Assembly: GCA_025345505.1 (NCBI GenBank)
Contig: JANVCC010000018.1
Location: forward strand, 10,679,178 to 10,743,177
Direction of reading: 5' to 3'
Source of the DNA: Todiramphus chloris collaris
Taxonomy: Eukaryota; Chordata; Aves; Coraciiformes; Alcedinidae
Length of the DNA: 64,000 nucleotides
The translations under genes were made by a program, and so were the position numbers. The notes under the pieces are model-generated. The model was not told the DNA's origin. It ran no database searches and saw nothing but the letters and a program-made list of their open reading frames with translations. This document shows, piece after piece, positions 46,766 to 59,900 of this stretch (the stretch's first letter is position 1; every line of letters starts with the position of its first letter).

Positions 46766-46875
46766 TATAGAATCATAGAATCATTCAGGTTAGAAAAGAC
46801 CCTCAAGATCATTGAATCCAGCTGTAAACCTAACGCTGACAAGTCCACCAAGTCCTTAAGCATCACATCAACATG
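46766..46875 (-). mobile_element. Short CR1 3' end fragment
   Basis: On + it starts atagaatcatagaatcattc and continues with gttagaaaagaccctcaag, the diverged CR1 3' UTR. About 110 bases. Confidence 0.88.
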
Positions 46876-47552
46876 TCTTTTTTGGCTGGTTTGTGTTTTG
46901 TTTATTTACAAGTCTTTTATTTCTGACCCATGATGCTATTTAGTCATAAGTCTTATGTTGCATTTCAACTTCTCCCTAGGTATATTAGCTCAAATTCTTT
47001 CAGTTAAGTAAAAGCACATGAGCCCAGGTGAGAGATTTAATGGAAGTGCTGGCATGAGAAGTAATCAAATTATTTAGAGGTTTGTTTTTTTTTTCCCATG
47101 TCTTTTCCCCACTGATGCCAATAACACAGTCTCTTTTTTCCAAGTACTTTAGGTTGGCACCTTCAGGCACTGCTATTCAAGAAGTATTAAGATCCCTCTT
47201 TATGCATCTTAATACACATGAGAAAAGAAAAAGGTATCCATATTCCTTTAGAGTAGTAAGATTTTCAAATCAGATAATCATTACTTCCTGACACAGCTTT
47301 AAATATAACCCCAGAAGAAAATACAGTTAAACCTGAGAATACATTGCCTCTTAAAGCATCATTAATATATTATAGTCAACAAAAATAATAAAGCATTGTG
47401 AGACACAGAAACCCAGAAAATCCAGTTATTGACCCAGCATAGATACTAAAGAGAGCAGTTGCAAAGGCTACTGTTATCTGATGGGTAATTTTTTCCTGAA
47501 GGCCCTTTGTAGTCAACAGAGAGCGACAGGTTTCACAAGGGGTCAACTCACA
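46876..47552 (-). other. VSNL1: VSNL1 large intron, segment 5
   Basis: Unique sequence between a short CR1 fragment and the long CR1. Nothing is recognised. Confidence 0.7.
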
Positions 47553-47565
47553 GAGAATCATAGAA

Positions 47566-50440
47566 TCATAGAATGGTAGGGGTTGGAAGGGACCTCTCAA
47601 GATCACCGAGTCCAACCCCCCTGCCAGCGTGGGAACACCCAAAGCATGTCACACAGGAACAGATCCAATCAGGTCTTAAAAGTCTCTGGAGAAGGAGACT
47701 CCACAACTTCTCTGGGCAGCCTGTTCCAGGCTCTGTCACTCTCACAGTGAAGAAGTTTTTCCTCATGTTGAGGTGGAACTTCCTGTGTTTCACCTTGCTA
47801 CCATTACCTCTCTTTCTATCACAGGGCACAGCTGTAAAGAGACTGGCCCCTTCTACTTGACACCCACCCTTCAGATACTTGTAAACATTAATGAGATCCC
47901 TTCTCAGGTTTCTCTTTTCAAGGCTGAACTGTCCCAGAGCTCTCAGCCTTTCCTCATAAGAGAGATGTTCCACACCCTTCATCATCTTTGTAGCTCTCCG
48001 TTGGACTCTCTCTAGTATTTCCCTGTCTCTGGAACTGGGGAGACCAGAATTGGACACAATACTCCAGATGTGGTCTCACAGTGCAGAGTAGAGGGGGAGG
48101 AGAACCTCTCTCGACCTGCTGGCCACACTCTTCTTTCTGCATCCCAGGATACCATTGGCCTTTCTGGCCACAAGGACACATTGCTGTCTCATGGATAACT
48201 TATTGTCCACCAGGACACCAAGGTCCCTCTCCATGTAGCTGCTTTCCAGTGGTTCTACACCTAACCTGAACTGGTACATGGTGGTGATGTTCCTCCCCAA
48301 GTGTAGGACTCTACACTTAGCCTTGTTTAACTTCATTAGGTTTGCCTTTGCCCAGGTCTCCAGTCTGTCCAGATCTCTGGATGGCAGCACAGCCTTCCAG
48401 TGTAGCAGCCACTCCTTGTAGTTTAGTATCATCAGCAAACTTGCTGTGGGTACACTCTATCCCTTCATCCAGGTCATTGATGAAGATGCTGAATAAGACT
48501 GGACCCAGAACTGACCCCTGGGGAACACCACTACTTACAGGTCACCAGCTGGACTCTGCACCACTGATCACAACCCTCTGAGCTCTATTGTTCAGCCAGT
48601 TCTCAACCCATCTCACTGTCCGCTCTTCTAACCCACACTTCCTGAGCTTACCCACAAGGTTGTTATGGGTGACAGTTTCAAAAGCCTTGCTGAAGTCAAG
48701 GTAGCCAAAATCCACTGCTCTCCCTGCATCTATCTATTCAGTCACACCACCATAGGAGGCTATCAGATTAGTCAGGCATAACTTCCCTTTAATTATCCAT
48801 GCTGGCTACTTTTGATAACCTTCTTTTCTTCCATGTGCCAAGATATGATCTCCAGAATGAGATGCTCCACTGCCTTTCTAGGGATGGAGGTGAGGCTGAC
48901 TGGTCTGTAATTACCAGGGTCTTCCTTCTTGCCCTTTTTGAAGACTGGGGTGACACTGACTTACTGTCAGTCCTCAGGCATCTCTCCTGTTCTCCATGAT
49001 CTTTCAGAAATGATGGAGAGTGGTAGAGCAACATCAGCCAGCTCCCTCAGCACTTGTGGTTGCAGCCCATCATGGCCCATGGCTTTGTGTGTGGTCAGTT
49101 TACCCAAGTGATTTCTAACCCAATCCTCATCGACCAGTAGAGAGACTTCCTCCTTCCAGGCTTTCACTCTTACTTCCAGGGTCAGGGATTCCTGAGGGCT
49201 GGTCTTAGCAGCAAAGACTGAAGCAAAGAAGGCTTTCAGTAACTCTGCCTTCTCCTCATCCTCTGTCACCAGGGCTCTCACCTCATTCCGCAGTGGGCCC
49301 ACATTTTCCCTATTCTTCCTTTTACCATTAATGTATTTGAAGAAGCCCTTCTTGTTCTCCTTTACTTCCTTGGCCAGAGTTAATTCCAAGAGGGCCTTGG
49401 ACTTCCTTGTTGCATCCCTACATACCCTGACAGTGTTCCTGTAATTCTCCCAAGAGACCAGTCCCTTTTTCTACATGCTGTGAACTGCGTTTTTCCACTT
49501 GAGTTTTTTCAGCATCTCCTTGCTCATCCATGCTGGTCCCCTGCCTTCTCTACTTGATTTTTTACTCAAACGAATACACCTGTCTTGAGCTTGGAGGAAG
49601 TAATGTTTGAATATCAACCAGCTCTCTTGGGCCCCCTTACCTCCTAGAGTCTTAGCCCAAGGGATTCCCCCAAGTAGGTCTTTGAAGAGGACAACGTTCG
49701 CCCTCCTGAAGTCCAGGGTTGCAATCTTACTTACTGCCTTGCTTCTTCCTTGTATGATACTAAGCTCTACCATGTCATGATCACTACTGCCAAGACTGTC
49801 CCCAGCCTTCACATCCCCTACCAGACCTTCTTTGTTCGTTAATACAAGGTCCAGCAGCACACTCCTCCTTGCTGGCACTTCCAACACCTGCATCAGGAAG
49901 ATATCATCGATGCATTGCAGGAGCCTTTTGGACTGAGTATGCCTGGCTGTGTAACCCTTCCAACAAATATCAGGGTGATTGAAGTCACCCATGATCACCA
50001 GGGTATGTGGTCTTGAGGATACTTCCATCTGCCTGTAGAAGGTCTCGTCAAGATCTTCTTCCTGGTTTGGTGGTCTGTAGTAGACATCCACAATAGTTTC
50101 ACCTATATTTGAGTGCCCCTTAATTCCCACCCAGAAGCTTTCAACATGTTCTTCAGCATGTTGAAGAGAGAGCTTCTTGAAGAGAGTTGGGAGAGCTCAG
50201 TGCATTCCAGTTGCTCAGACACATAAAAAGCAACTCCAACACCTCGCATTGCTGGTCTATCTTTCCTAAAAAGTAAATAGCCATCCATGACAACATTCCA
50301 GTCATGTGAGATATCTCACCATGTCTCAGTAATTGCAATGAGATCACGGCCCTGCTACTGAACATAGATCTTCAATTCCTCCTGCTTATTCCCCATGCTG
50401 TGTGCATTGGTGTATGAGGATTTCAGAGAGGGGGCTGAGT
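47566..50440 (-). pseudogene. CR1 ORF2 remnant (endonuclease and reverse transcriptase)
   Basis: The polyprotein frame is broken but most landmarks are readable. The start region resembles YTNAHSMGNKQEELK near 50390-50440. Next come GYLLFRKDRPAMRG and the endonuclease motifs VIMGDFNHPDICW and SSDHDMVEL (50130-49471). The RT finger and palm follow (49389-48967), then LDFSKAFETVTHNN near 48655-48700 and the catalytic box FADD at 48428-48439. At about 48368-48380 two bases appear deleted in the codons for QRDLD, shifting the frame. The C-terminal piece 48057-47566 carries HLSYEERLRALGQFSLEKRN. The product is an enzyme that copies the element at a nicked target; here it is dead. Confidence 0.88.
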
Positions 50441-50575
50441 GCATAACTTTCACCCTTGGGGCGTGGAAGACCTTCTGGTTCTCAAAAATGTCATCATGCT
50501 GCCCCACAGGTGCTGGGATATGACACCCACGGGCATCTCTAGCTAGTCTGGATACATCTCCCTCACCCTTCGTAT

Positions 50576-51605
50576 CTAGTTTAAAGCCCTGTCAATCAGC
50601 CCTGCGATCCCTTGCGCAAAGACTCTCTTCCCCCTTTGAGAAAGGAGTTTCCCATTAGGTGTCAGCAAACCTGGTGCTGTACAGGTCAAAAAAGCCAAAA
50701 TTGTCATGGTGACACCAGCTATGGAGCCATGTGTTAATAGCCTGTATTTGCCTGCTCCAGTGTCGTTGCCTGATGCTGGAAGGAGAGAGGAAAAGATAAT
50801 TTGTGCCCCAGAATCCCTCACCAGTTGTCCCAAGGTTCTAAAGTCTCTTTTGACAGTTCTTATGTTACTAGTCTCAGTGTGCTCACCACCTACATGGAAG
50901 ACCAGCAATGGATAATAATCTGAGGACCATACTAAGATAGGCAATTTCGGAGTAATGTCCTTAACCCAGGATCCAGGGAGACAGCAGACATGCCTGTGTG
51001 AAAGGTCTGCCCAGCCTATTGGACCCTCTGCTCCTCTCAGAAGGGAGTTGCCTACAACTATAACCCTTCTTCTTTTTCTTGTGGGTGTGATCATGATACG
51101 AGCAGCAGGCCTTTCTGATGGAGAATGAATCTCAGGTGTAGGTTGCCCATTACTATATGCTCATTTGGCTGGTCTTTCTTGACCAGGGCCTCATATCTGT
51201 TCTTCAGTGTCACTGGGGGTGGGGTGAGGTGGGAAAGGAGGGAGCTCTTCTCTGGCCATGACAATGAACTTGCCTCCATTCACGCCCCCCATCCAGACCA
51301 TTGCCTCTGGTCTGACAGGGGCAGGGTGCATGGTCTTGATGATCCTGGGTGCTTTCTGACAGTTGCTCCCATTTCTGTTTCTAGGAGGGCAGAGCCTGGC
51401 TCCAGCAGTCTGTCTCCTGATCAGCCTCCCTGATGCTCCTCAGCCTTTCAACTTCCTCTTGCAACTCTGCTACGCAGCAGAGGAAATCATCTACCTGTTC
51501 ACACTGCACGCGGCAGTCCCCATCGCTGTCATTAGTTTGCAGTGCCAGGCTGTGACATTCCCTGCAGCCTGTGACCTGGACTGCTGCCTGTTTCTGTGGG
51601 CCCAC
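50576..51605 (-). pseudogene. CR1 ORF1 remnant with SGNH-like domain
   Basis: Three pieces in different frames make up this remnant. 51605-51381 has the Cys/His patch GCRECHSLALQ followed by a Glu/Arg-rich helical stretch (AELQEEVERL). 51279-51091 contains LKNRYEAL. 51094-50576 begins RRRVIVVGNSLLRGAEGP, then has SHRHVCCLPGSWVKD and ends KRVFAQGIAGLIDRALN. The last piece is the esterase-like part found in the first frame of CR1/L2-type LINEs. Block I reads GNS here where the SGNH fold normally has GDS. Frameshifts separate the pieces. Confidence 0.82.
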
Positions 51606-51640
51606 GCAGAAAGCTTAAATGAGATCCTTGTTCTGTGTGT

Positions 51641-51896
51641 TCCTAAGGAGAAGTCCATCTCCTTTCTGTAATTTGAAGAAATCTAGGAGATGCTAATTTC
51701 TCATTTGGTGAAGGGATTTGTCAAATTCCTTGGAAAATCAAGTAAATGGTATCAACCAGATCATCTTTATATACACGCCCACCTACCCTTTCAGAGTTCT
51801 ATAAGAGATGAGGAAGGAATACATGGTGTTGACTCTTCCCCAGCAGGCTGTAAATACATAAATCCCAGCGCATAAATTGAGGACTTCATACTAGTG
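51641..51896 (-). other. VSNL1: VSNL1 large intron, segment 6
   Basis: Short spacer between the long CR1 and the next CR1 fragment. Part of it may be diverged CR1 5' sequence, but this could not be decided by eye. Confidence 0.5.
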
Positions 51897-52018
51897 ATCA
51901 TAGAATCACAGAATCATTACGGTTGGAAAAGACCTCTAAGATCATCAAGTCCTACCATCAACCCAACATTATCATGATCACTAAACCATGTCCTGAAGTG
52001 GCACTTCTAATCCTGGCA
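51897..52018 (-). mobile_element. Short CR1 3' end fragment
   Basis: On + it begins atcatagaatcacagaatca and continues cggttggaaaagacctctaag, then cactaaaccatgtcctgaag: the CR1 3' UTR. It is only about 260 bases beyond the long CR1 and in the same orientation. Confidence 0.9.
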
Positions 52019-55000
52019 GGGAAAATATAGCCAAATGTCACAACAGTTTTGTTGCCTCATTTCAAGGGTTTTGTTAGTAAAACAGTGTGTACTGAAGTAC
52101 AAGCAACACATATGAACATACCTTGTTTCTTACAACTGTACTGTTAAGGGATTACATGTATACACACAATTTCCAAGAAACCAAGGGAACCAAAGAAAGA
52201 ATTAGGAATTTGTTGCATAAACTGCCTGTCTAAACTGACCTTTTATGATATTATTTTCTTATCAGACTGAATCTTGAAGTACAGAAAATGTAACCATTTT
52301 GTAGGTAACATCTCTTAAAAAGACAGCTAAATGTGTTACTTGGCTTGCAATGCTATTCTAAAGGAGGGAATGCCTTAAAGAATTATAAAATGCCTTCAAA
52401 AGCAGTGAAAAATAAGAACAAACTTCAGAGGAGGATAAAAACCTTCTGCTACTGTTGTACCTGACGAAAATCTGACATTTTCTATGTCCAGACTTGCTCG
52501 TTGAAACCATTATCTGTCGACAAAAATTTATCTTCCCATTGTTAACACCGTGACAACAGTGCTGCAAAATGCATTCATCTGTCCTATCACTTCAACCTGC
52601 AGCCTTCATGGTACCTCTTTCTTCACTGTACCAGGCCACAAATGTAGACCAGCTCTCTTCCCTTCACGCAGTGATGTTGTCTGAAACTATCCACAGTTTT
52701 GGAGCAAGCAGCGTTGCGTGTTCTCTCAGTGAATGCCAACTGCAGGGTATTTCCTCCTCTTCAAAACGTCTTCTTGAAATCTGTTTGTGGCTACACAAGG
52801 CTTGACAATGGTCAGCTGACATTTGAGTTGTGAATTCTGGGGCTCTTGGTATTGTTTCACTATTCACATTCATTCTCAGGGTCTGTTTCTCCCCATCTGC
52901 CACCTCCTCCTTATATGCTGACTGTTAAGGACTGCAGGGTAAAGACCATCTTTATGTTTTGTGTTGCTACATCACTTATCAAGCACCCTTAGACTTAAAT
53001 GCTAATGCTATTAACTGTAATAGCATTTCTAACATCCAAGCCAGTTCTTAGAAACAGTCTCACCCTTTCAAGCCAAAGGCATGAGACCAAAAGCACTAAC
53101 AGAAAAGAAAGCCAATCAGTTCTTTGAAGAGCACTTGAGATTGGCTCATTTCTATCCAAATATAAATACAACTATCTTTAAACAACCACTGTACAAAACA
53201 CAATGAATCAAACTTGGCCCATCTAGGAATACTATATGCATTCTATCAAATTTTCTTCTTGATATTCACTCTACTCCTTGTTCTCCATTATCTAAGGCCG
53301 CACATAGACCTAACACTTTGTGGTAAGATTTGGCAAAGCAAAAGCTATCTGACAACAGTTTATTCTCAAGAGCAAATGACCTAAATATAACAAATTGATC
53401 GACTCTCTAAATTTTCTCTAACACATTATGTTACCCCTATTTACACATTTCTAGAATAGAATTGTATTCCTCTTATATCCCCACATTTCTACGTATTTCC
53501 AAAAATGCATTCCTCACTTGTTATTTTAAGGGCATTACACATCTATATTTCTATCCCTCCTTTTTACAGACCCAGGATTTAAACCCAGGCTTTGGCAGGT
53601 AACTCAGCCCTGTTGCTTAGCAGCAGCTGAGACACATGTAAATGCAATAACGGAAATTCTCGTGGTTACAAAAGTGGAAAGCTCTTGCCTGCTAAAAGCG
53701 GATGTTTATAAATCGGCTGGACGCAAAGTAAATGGCAATATTAGATTTGAAAAATTCTTTCCAAACAAAATACAGTCTTGAATACAAAGCCAACCATCCT
53801 GACAAAACCTAAGTAGTAGAGAGACTGAGGTTAAAAGCGCAAGAGTCAGTATTTAATTATGATTGCTTTTATGTATTGGATACTCTAGTATTTTAACCAT
53901 CATATGATTACCAGTAAAACAGACCACACTCAATTTCATTTAATGGGCGAAACAATAGATCCATGAAAGTCAACTGCAAAACTTTTGCTCTCTTTATAAA
54001 ACTGGGACTTCATATTATCTCAATTTTTTTCATTAAAACTTATTTTTAAAAGCACTGATTCAAGTGTCCATGTGAATCCATCTCTACTTAAAAAAATACT
54101 TGCTTTAACTTGCATTTGACAGGTCCATATGCTCACAGAAACTTGTGGATTACAACTGGGTTATATTCTTAATTTTATGGTACCATCAGCACAAAGGAAC
54201 CTAAAATGGTATCCAGACTCAAACAACTGGACTTGAGAACAGTCCTGGTCAATGATAACAACTGTCCCTTCCTACACATGCTTAAGGATTTTCTGCATTG
54301 CTGGTGTGTGACATGGTTGAGGGCTGTGCCCAGGCTCATCATGACAGGCTTCAGGTTTAATACATTACACATGTAGGATGCAATTTATTTTAGGCATCCA
54401 AATTGTCTAAAAGAGAGCTAGGAAACTTGAGAATCCCTTTACAGTGAATGGAGAACAGCATTTCCATAGCATCATTAATTTATTAAAAAAAATAAATGTT
54501 TAAGATTAGATTAATTCCTTTGAGAATTCTTCTTCAGTCCATTAGTCATTAAAGAAATGAAAGTGGTTTTGCAGACAAAATGAATAATCCTCTGGAAATG
54601 CCCCTCTCTTTCCATTGACTCTAGTGAAGCCTAAATGACAAACTAGCCTTCAGATGGCAAAATTAATCCCAACCCTTACATCTGTGCTGAAGCTCAATGG
54701 CACGGATGAGAGCAACTGAAAAAGCATGAGCTAGTGGAGAATATCATGGATTTTAACTCAGAGGATCTCAGTACTATACCCAAAGGTGCCAATAATCTCC
54801 TGAAAATTAACTTAAATCCATTTTCATCTCTAACCCAGACTAATTCTCACAGTCTGTAAAGTTATTTTGATACCCAGATCTTGTTTGGGACTCCTTCAAA
54901 CCAGAGATAATATAAAACATCATTTTATTCTACAGTGCCACACTGCCTGAGCTCTAGCTCCAATTTTATTTATACATTGCCAATTTACACATTGCACAGG

Positions 55001-56639
55001 GTTTCTTCTTCACTGAACTCTAGAGCAGAAACAAAGAAGTAACAATTTTCCTGTTCTGAATATTTGACAAAAGGTTTTATTTATTCCAACTGGATGCCAT
55101 TTATTTGTGGTTTTTTTATCCCTTCTAAATATGATGGTTTGTCAGCTTGTGTCACTCGTTCTCTACTCATTTCCATCAGCTGTGTCTCTAGCTGCCATGA
55201 GAACACTTCAATTTTGTTGCAAGGCCCAGAAATATGATAATCAACAAATATTTCTAGGTCGAATCCATTGCCGCTGTGTCAGAATGATCATAAAAAATAC
55301 TGATGCAATTAAACACTGATTTGACACTCCAACTACCAGAAAGACAGATATAAAATACAGTTTGGTTTACATAGATCTTTTCAAATTATCCCCTTTAAGA
55401 ACCTTGTGAAAGATAATCATTTATACTGAAGAACCAAAACAGAAAAAATGCTTAATACTTTGTGGTGTTTTGCATTTTACTGCTGTACAAACATTTAACT
55501 AATTAAGCCTCACAATACCCAAGTGAGGAATGGAAGGAAGCATTATTATGGTTATATGTTATAATTATACTGTCTCATTTAGAGTTTCCTGGCTTGTGAC
55601 TTTTAAAGTAATTATTATAATTATCATAAAACTAATAAAAAGTCAGAAATAGCCTTTTTTTTCTTTTTCTTTTATTTTTGGGGTTTTTTTTTTCAGTATG
55701 AATGTGCTCTAAACTAAGCAAGAAGAGACTTTACAAATGCCTAAAACCACACTTTTTCTTTATGTATCTCAGCTTCTGTTTTCCCTTTCTCCATCACAGT
55801 CTACAGGATTTTATCCTGCTTTCACTAATGGGGAAGAAAATCTTGCCAATGACCACAGTGGATCCTTGATATCTTGTAATTTGGATTAATTTTTATTATG
55901 TAAAATTGTTTTTCTCTCACCTCTCACCAGCATCTGGATTTCTCTTCCCAATTCTAGCCTTCTAACAACTCTCTGGCATACTTTAGATACAAGTAGATAG
56001 GTTCCTTCATAGAAGTGGTTTCTGCCATCTCTCTCCTATATCTATCTTGTAAGGAGATGATGTTCCCACTGAAAATGCCTTTGCTTATCAGTAATAACAT
56101 AGTCCCATATGCTTCTCCTGTAATACTGGAATTTTCAAGGTCTATGGGGACAAAATGCATTTTATTAACTATACAAAAGTGTCATACAACATTTTAACTT
56201 TCAATGGGCTTAATCATAATAGTCTGTCACTGCAAATTCTTAGGAGTTAATATCTGGATCAGCCTCTGGGAGAAGTTACCTTATAAGGCCATAATCAACT
56301 GAAAGATAATTTAGAAAAGGATTTCAGGTAGTTTCTTTTAGCTGGAAGCAGAGCAGTTGTGATAATTTCTTTCTTCTTTGTTTTTAGTTGTGTAGTATAA
56401 ACTAACTACTAATGTTCACGCAGCAGATACAGTAGAAGAGAAGAAAGATAAATGGTCTCATGAACCCAAACAAAGAAGTAAAAAGATCTGATAATATCAA
56501 TCAGGGCAGGCCAAGATTAATAGAAGATTAATAGGAAGATTAACTAATATTCCTAACTTGCAATCCAGAAACCAAACAGAGCACTACTCAGTATTCTAGG
56601 TTGAAGCCTACTACCTGCACACCCCAACCATGGCTGGAC
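52019..56639 (-). other. VSNL1: VSNL1 large intron, segment 7
   Basis: 4.6 kb of AT-rich unique sequence. A GGGG/T-run occurs at about 55680-55693 and a small tandem repeat at 56513-56544. No exon or RNA gene is recognised. Confidence 0.7.
56513..56544 (+). repeat. Three imperfect copies of an 11-bp unit
   Basis: AAGATTAATAG-like units follow one another three times, about 100 bases before a CR1 insertion. Confidence 0.85.
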
Positions 56640-56990
56640 ATGGCTGGACATGGGGATCTTATTAATATCTATAAATATCTGAGGGGTGGGTGTCAAATGG
56701 AAGGAGTCAATCTCTTTTCTGTAGTACCCAGTAATAGGACAAGGAATAATGGGTATGAACTTGAGCACTGAAGGTTCCACCTCAACATGAGGAGAAACTT
56801 CTTTACTGTGAGGGTGACAGACCACTGGAACAGGCTGCCCAGAGAGGCTGGGGAGTTGCCTTTTCTGGAGACTTTCAAAAATTCCTGGGTGGTATGCCTT
56901 AGGTGATCCTGCTTTGGCAGGGGGGGTTGGACTCAATGATTTCTCCCTTCCAACCCCCAACATTCTATGATTCTACGATTCTGTGGTGCT
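56640..56990 (+). mobile_element. CR1 LINE 3' fragment
   Basis: On + it runs from the segment encoding YKYLRGGCQ-type CR1 sequence (near 56665), through a part matching RNFFTVR and the tail of ORF2, to the repeat cattctatgattctacgatt near 56960-56985. It is 5'-truncated and antisense to VSNL1. A 10-bp direct duplication (catggctgga, twice) sits at its 5' junction near 56630. Confidence 0.88.
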
Positions 56991-59900
56991 CAGTTCATCT
57001 GCCCGTTAGAAAAGGAAATCACTATTGAATGCCATCAACAGTGGTTTTCCGTAATATATCTCCTTTTCTGCAGCAAGTCAACAATACAATCCTTGTGCTA
57101 GCTGTAGATAGTATTTCGACTGTACTTGCCTCATGAAACTAGAAAGAGCATCTGGCTAAACAGATACAGTAATCTGATTTGTTTGGCCAGTGAACTGAAA
57201 AAAATCCACAATGGCTTGAATGGGAGTTCCCAGGAGCATCCAGTCCAGCATCTTCTCCTGTGCACTTCCAGGTACTATATTTATCATTTCAGGATGAGCT
57301 TGGTAACAGATTATTTGCTTGTGGAAGTTACTAAGAGAGAAGGAATTTCCAAACAAAAGACAAAAGGAGGTGAGCATATTCCCATCACAAAAAAGAAAAA
57401 AATATTGTTGTAAGGCCATCTGTCATTCTTTTGCAGAGTATATCCTATGTTATGAAACAAGAAACGGGCAAAATGCAAGCCAAGTCTTGGTCCCACAGAA
57501 GGTGTCAAATCCCATGGATTTTAACAGGAACATTGGTTATTCAGTCTGTTCATTCACAACCTTATTTAAATACTGCAGTACAGATCTTTGCAGAGCCATG
57601 TGTTTTATTACAAATGTATAACCTTAAACATGGAATGGATTGTCTAGATAATGTTCCCCTGACAACATTCTCTTCATCATCTGTCTTAATTTTTTAAATC
57701 CTTAGGTTTATAAAGATATATGCAATTTTAATTCATCTATAGAAAGTTTACACTTATTCAGCCTCAAACCTGCACTGTTTGACACCACTACCATTCATAT
57801 AACTGGCATTACTCTCAAAAATATTATAAAAATAAAAAATGTCATAGAAAAAAACCCCAAACTTCTGACATAGTACATTGGAAATGAATACATCGAAAGA
57901 TTAAAAGGAAGGCACTTAAAAAATATTTCCAAAGACATTTCATTTTAGTTCAAGATTCTGGATAGTTGCATTTCTTAAAGTGTTTCTCAGCTCCATTAAC
58001 AATGAATAATGAACACTCAACTAATTTTGCTTTGCCATGCAGAATCTTCCCAGAGCTTGTAGACTCCTATTTTAGAAAAGTCTGCAGCTAAGAGGTCCAC
58101 CTTTGCATAAAAAATCAGGCTGGATTTCTGATCTTGGACTGCCCTTTTCTTACGGTAAAGAGAGAGACGGATTAAAATAAAATAACCAAGCTCACATCAT
58201 AGGCTGAATAAGCGTAAGTAACAGCAAGCGTCTCACTATGATGAAGACAGAGTGTCCCTTGCCCAACATGGCAGATTTGCAGAAATTCAACTGCAGGAGA
58301 AGAAAGGGCCAAAGGTACAGACATCACACTAGGTTTCACCACTAATCCAGCCAGTGCCCTAGAAAAGAAAGATATGAGCTAGCTGAGAATAAAAGTGCCT
58401 TATGGTTAAGAAAAAGATGGGGATGTAGTAAAGAGACTCTGAATGCCTTCCTGACAGAATTGCATAGGAGTTTGGAGATGCCAAGACTTCATCTTCTGGC
58501 CTACTCCAAGAAGGAGGAGGGCTCTTTGCCTGGGGGAGAAAACTTTTGCTTTCCCATTATATTGCATTCTATGAATTTACCCAGTGATAGAAAGAATTGA
58601 GGCCCTAACAAAGTAAATGAGTTTTAACAATTTAAAAAGTGCATTTTTACTCTAAAGAAGTACTAAAATATTCTCACTGTAGTCAAACTCTTATCCTCCA
58701 CCATAACACTTCCACTTCACTATCCATGTTGCTTGTGCCCTGCTACCACTCCCTTTTCTTATACAGTAAATAATCTACACAGTAACTAGGGATTGCACTT
58801 CTGGTAAGGAGGTGGATTTTATTTCCATTGTTGTTCTTTTGTCTCCGAGACAACTGCACAATAACACAACTTCAGTTGTCCTTTCATCCAGCTAATACCC
58901 CAACATGATGGCAACAAAACCTGGGAGAGACTTCTTCAATCAGTGAGCTACGTGGACTTAGTCATGCCACACACATACAGTGCTTCCACGGAATTTTTAT
59001 ACCATTCTAGGTTTTTACTCTATATAAAAGGGAAGGAGAAAAGGTAAAAAATGTTCTTGCCCACTGGTGTATTTCACAGTGACATGGGCCATCCCACAGA
59101 GATCAGTGGTCATCTTAGGACTATGCACTTGATTTCATAGCATCATATGTAGAACAGTATTTCTATGAATATGGAAGCTTAAATATGGCACAAAGTATTC
59201 TGGCAATATGTAAAATACATGCACATGAGTGCAAAACAGATGAGAGCAAAAGAAATGATTGAGATAAACAATCATATGGAGAAAAAGAACATTGGGTACA
59301 TGTATAGAAAATGGAAACAACTGAAAACTGCCTGAAGACAAGTACTATTGGCGATAATGCAGGGATAATGTTTTCATAGGGATTAACTGTTCTGGAGCAC
59401 TTTTCCCATGTGTAAAGCACAACGTACTTCTTATTCAGATAGGTTGACTTGGCAGCTTCTTTATTACTAGCGAAAGCTATTTATTGTGCCTGTGCAGGAA
59501 AAATTCCACCCTTGGATAGGCAGATTGCAGTTCTTTTATCTCACACTGACAACTGCCGGCTGGATAGAGCTCAGGAGCTAATCTCCGACTGATAGCACAG
59601 TTCTATAGGATGCCTATTAGAACTTCGTGTGCCAAATAAATTACTTGCAAGTATTTACTAAATTTAGCTACGTGTTGCTATAATTTTTATACTGAATGTG
59701 TTAAATTCAGCCTTTAGAAACATATTTGATTTCTCTGGCAAAATGTTTTTATTCCTAGGAGGTAACAATGAACTACATCACTTTAAAAGAAACAGCTGAA
59801 TACAAAGACCATTATTTACCTTTAGTTAGCATTACTTTTTTACTCAGTTTTATCACCCTGGACCTGCTGGTGATTTTTTTGTACGAGCAACTTAATTTTC

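Larger units (their letters stand above)
47553..51640 (-). mobile_element. Nearly full-length, decayed CR1 LINE
   Basis: About 4.1 kb on the - strand, sense to VSNL1. From its 5' side it shows an ORF1 remnant with a Cys/His patch and coiled coil (51605-51381), an SGNH-like domain (51094-50576), the ORF2 start region around 50440-50288, the endonuclease (to 49471), reverse transcriptase (about 49389-48400) and the C-terminal part. It ends in two copies of the agaatcat-type 3' repeat at 47553. Several frame changes and stops are visible, so it cannot be active now. Full CR1 elements are about 4.5 kb, so a few hundred bases of the 5' end are missing or too diverged to see. The 5' edge is approximate. 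Confidence 0.93.

Noticed and set aside
48789-49034. Frame antisense and out of phase inside the long CR1
   Set aside because: Part of the LINE; not an independent gene.
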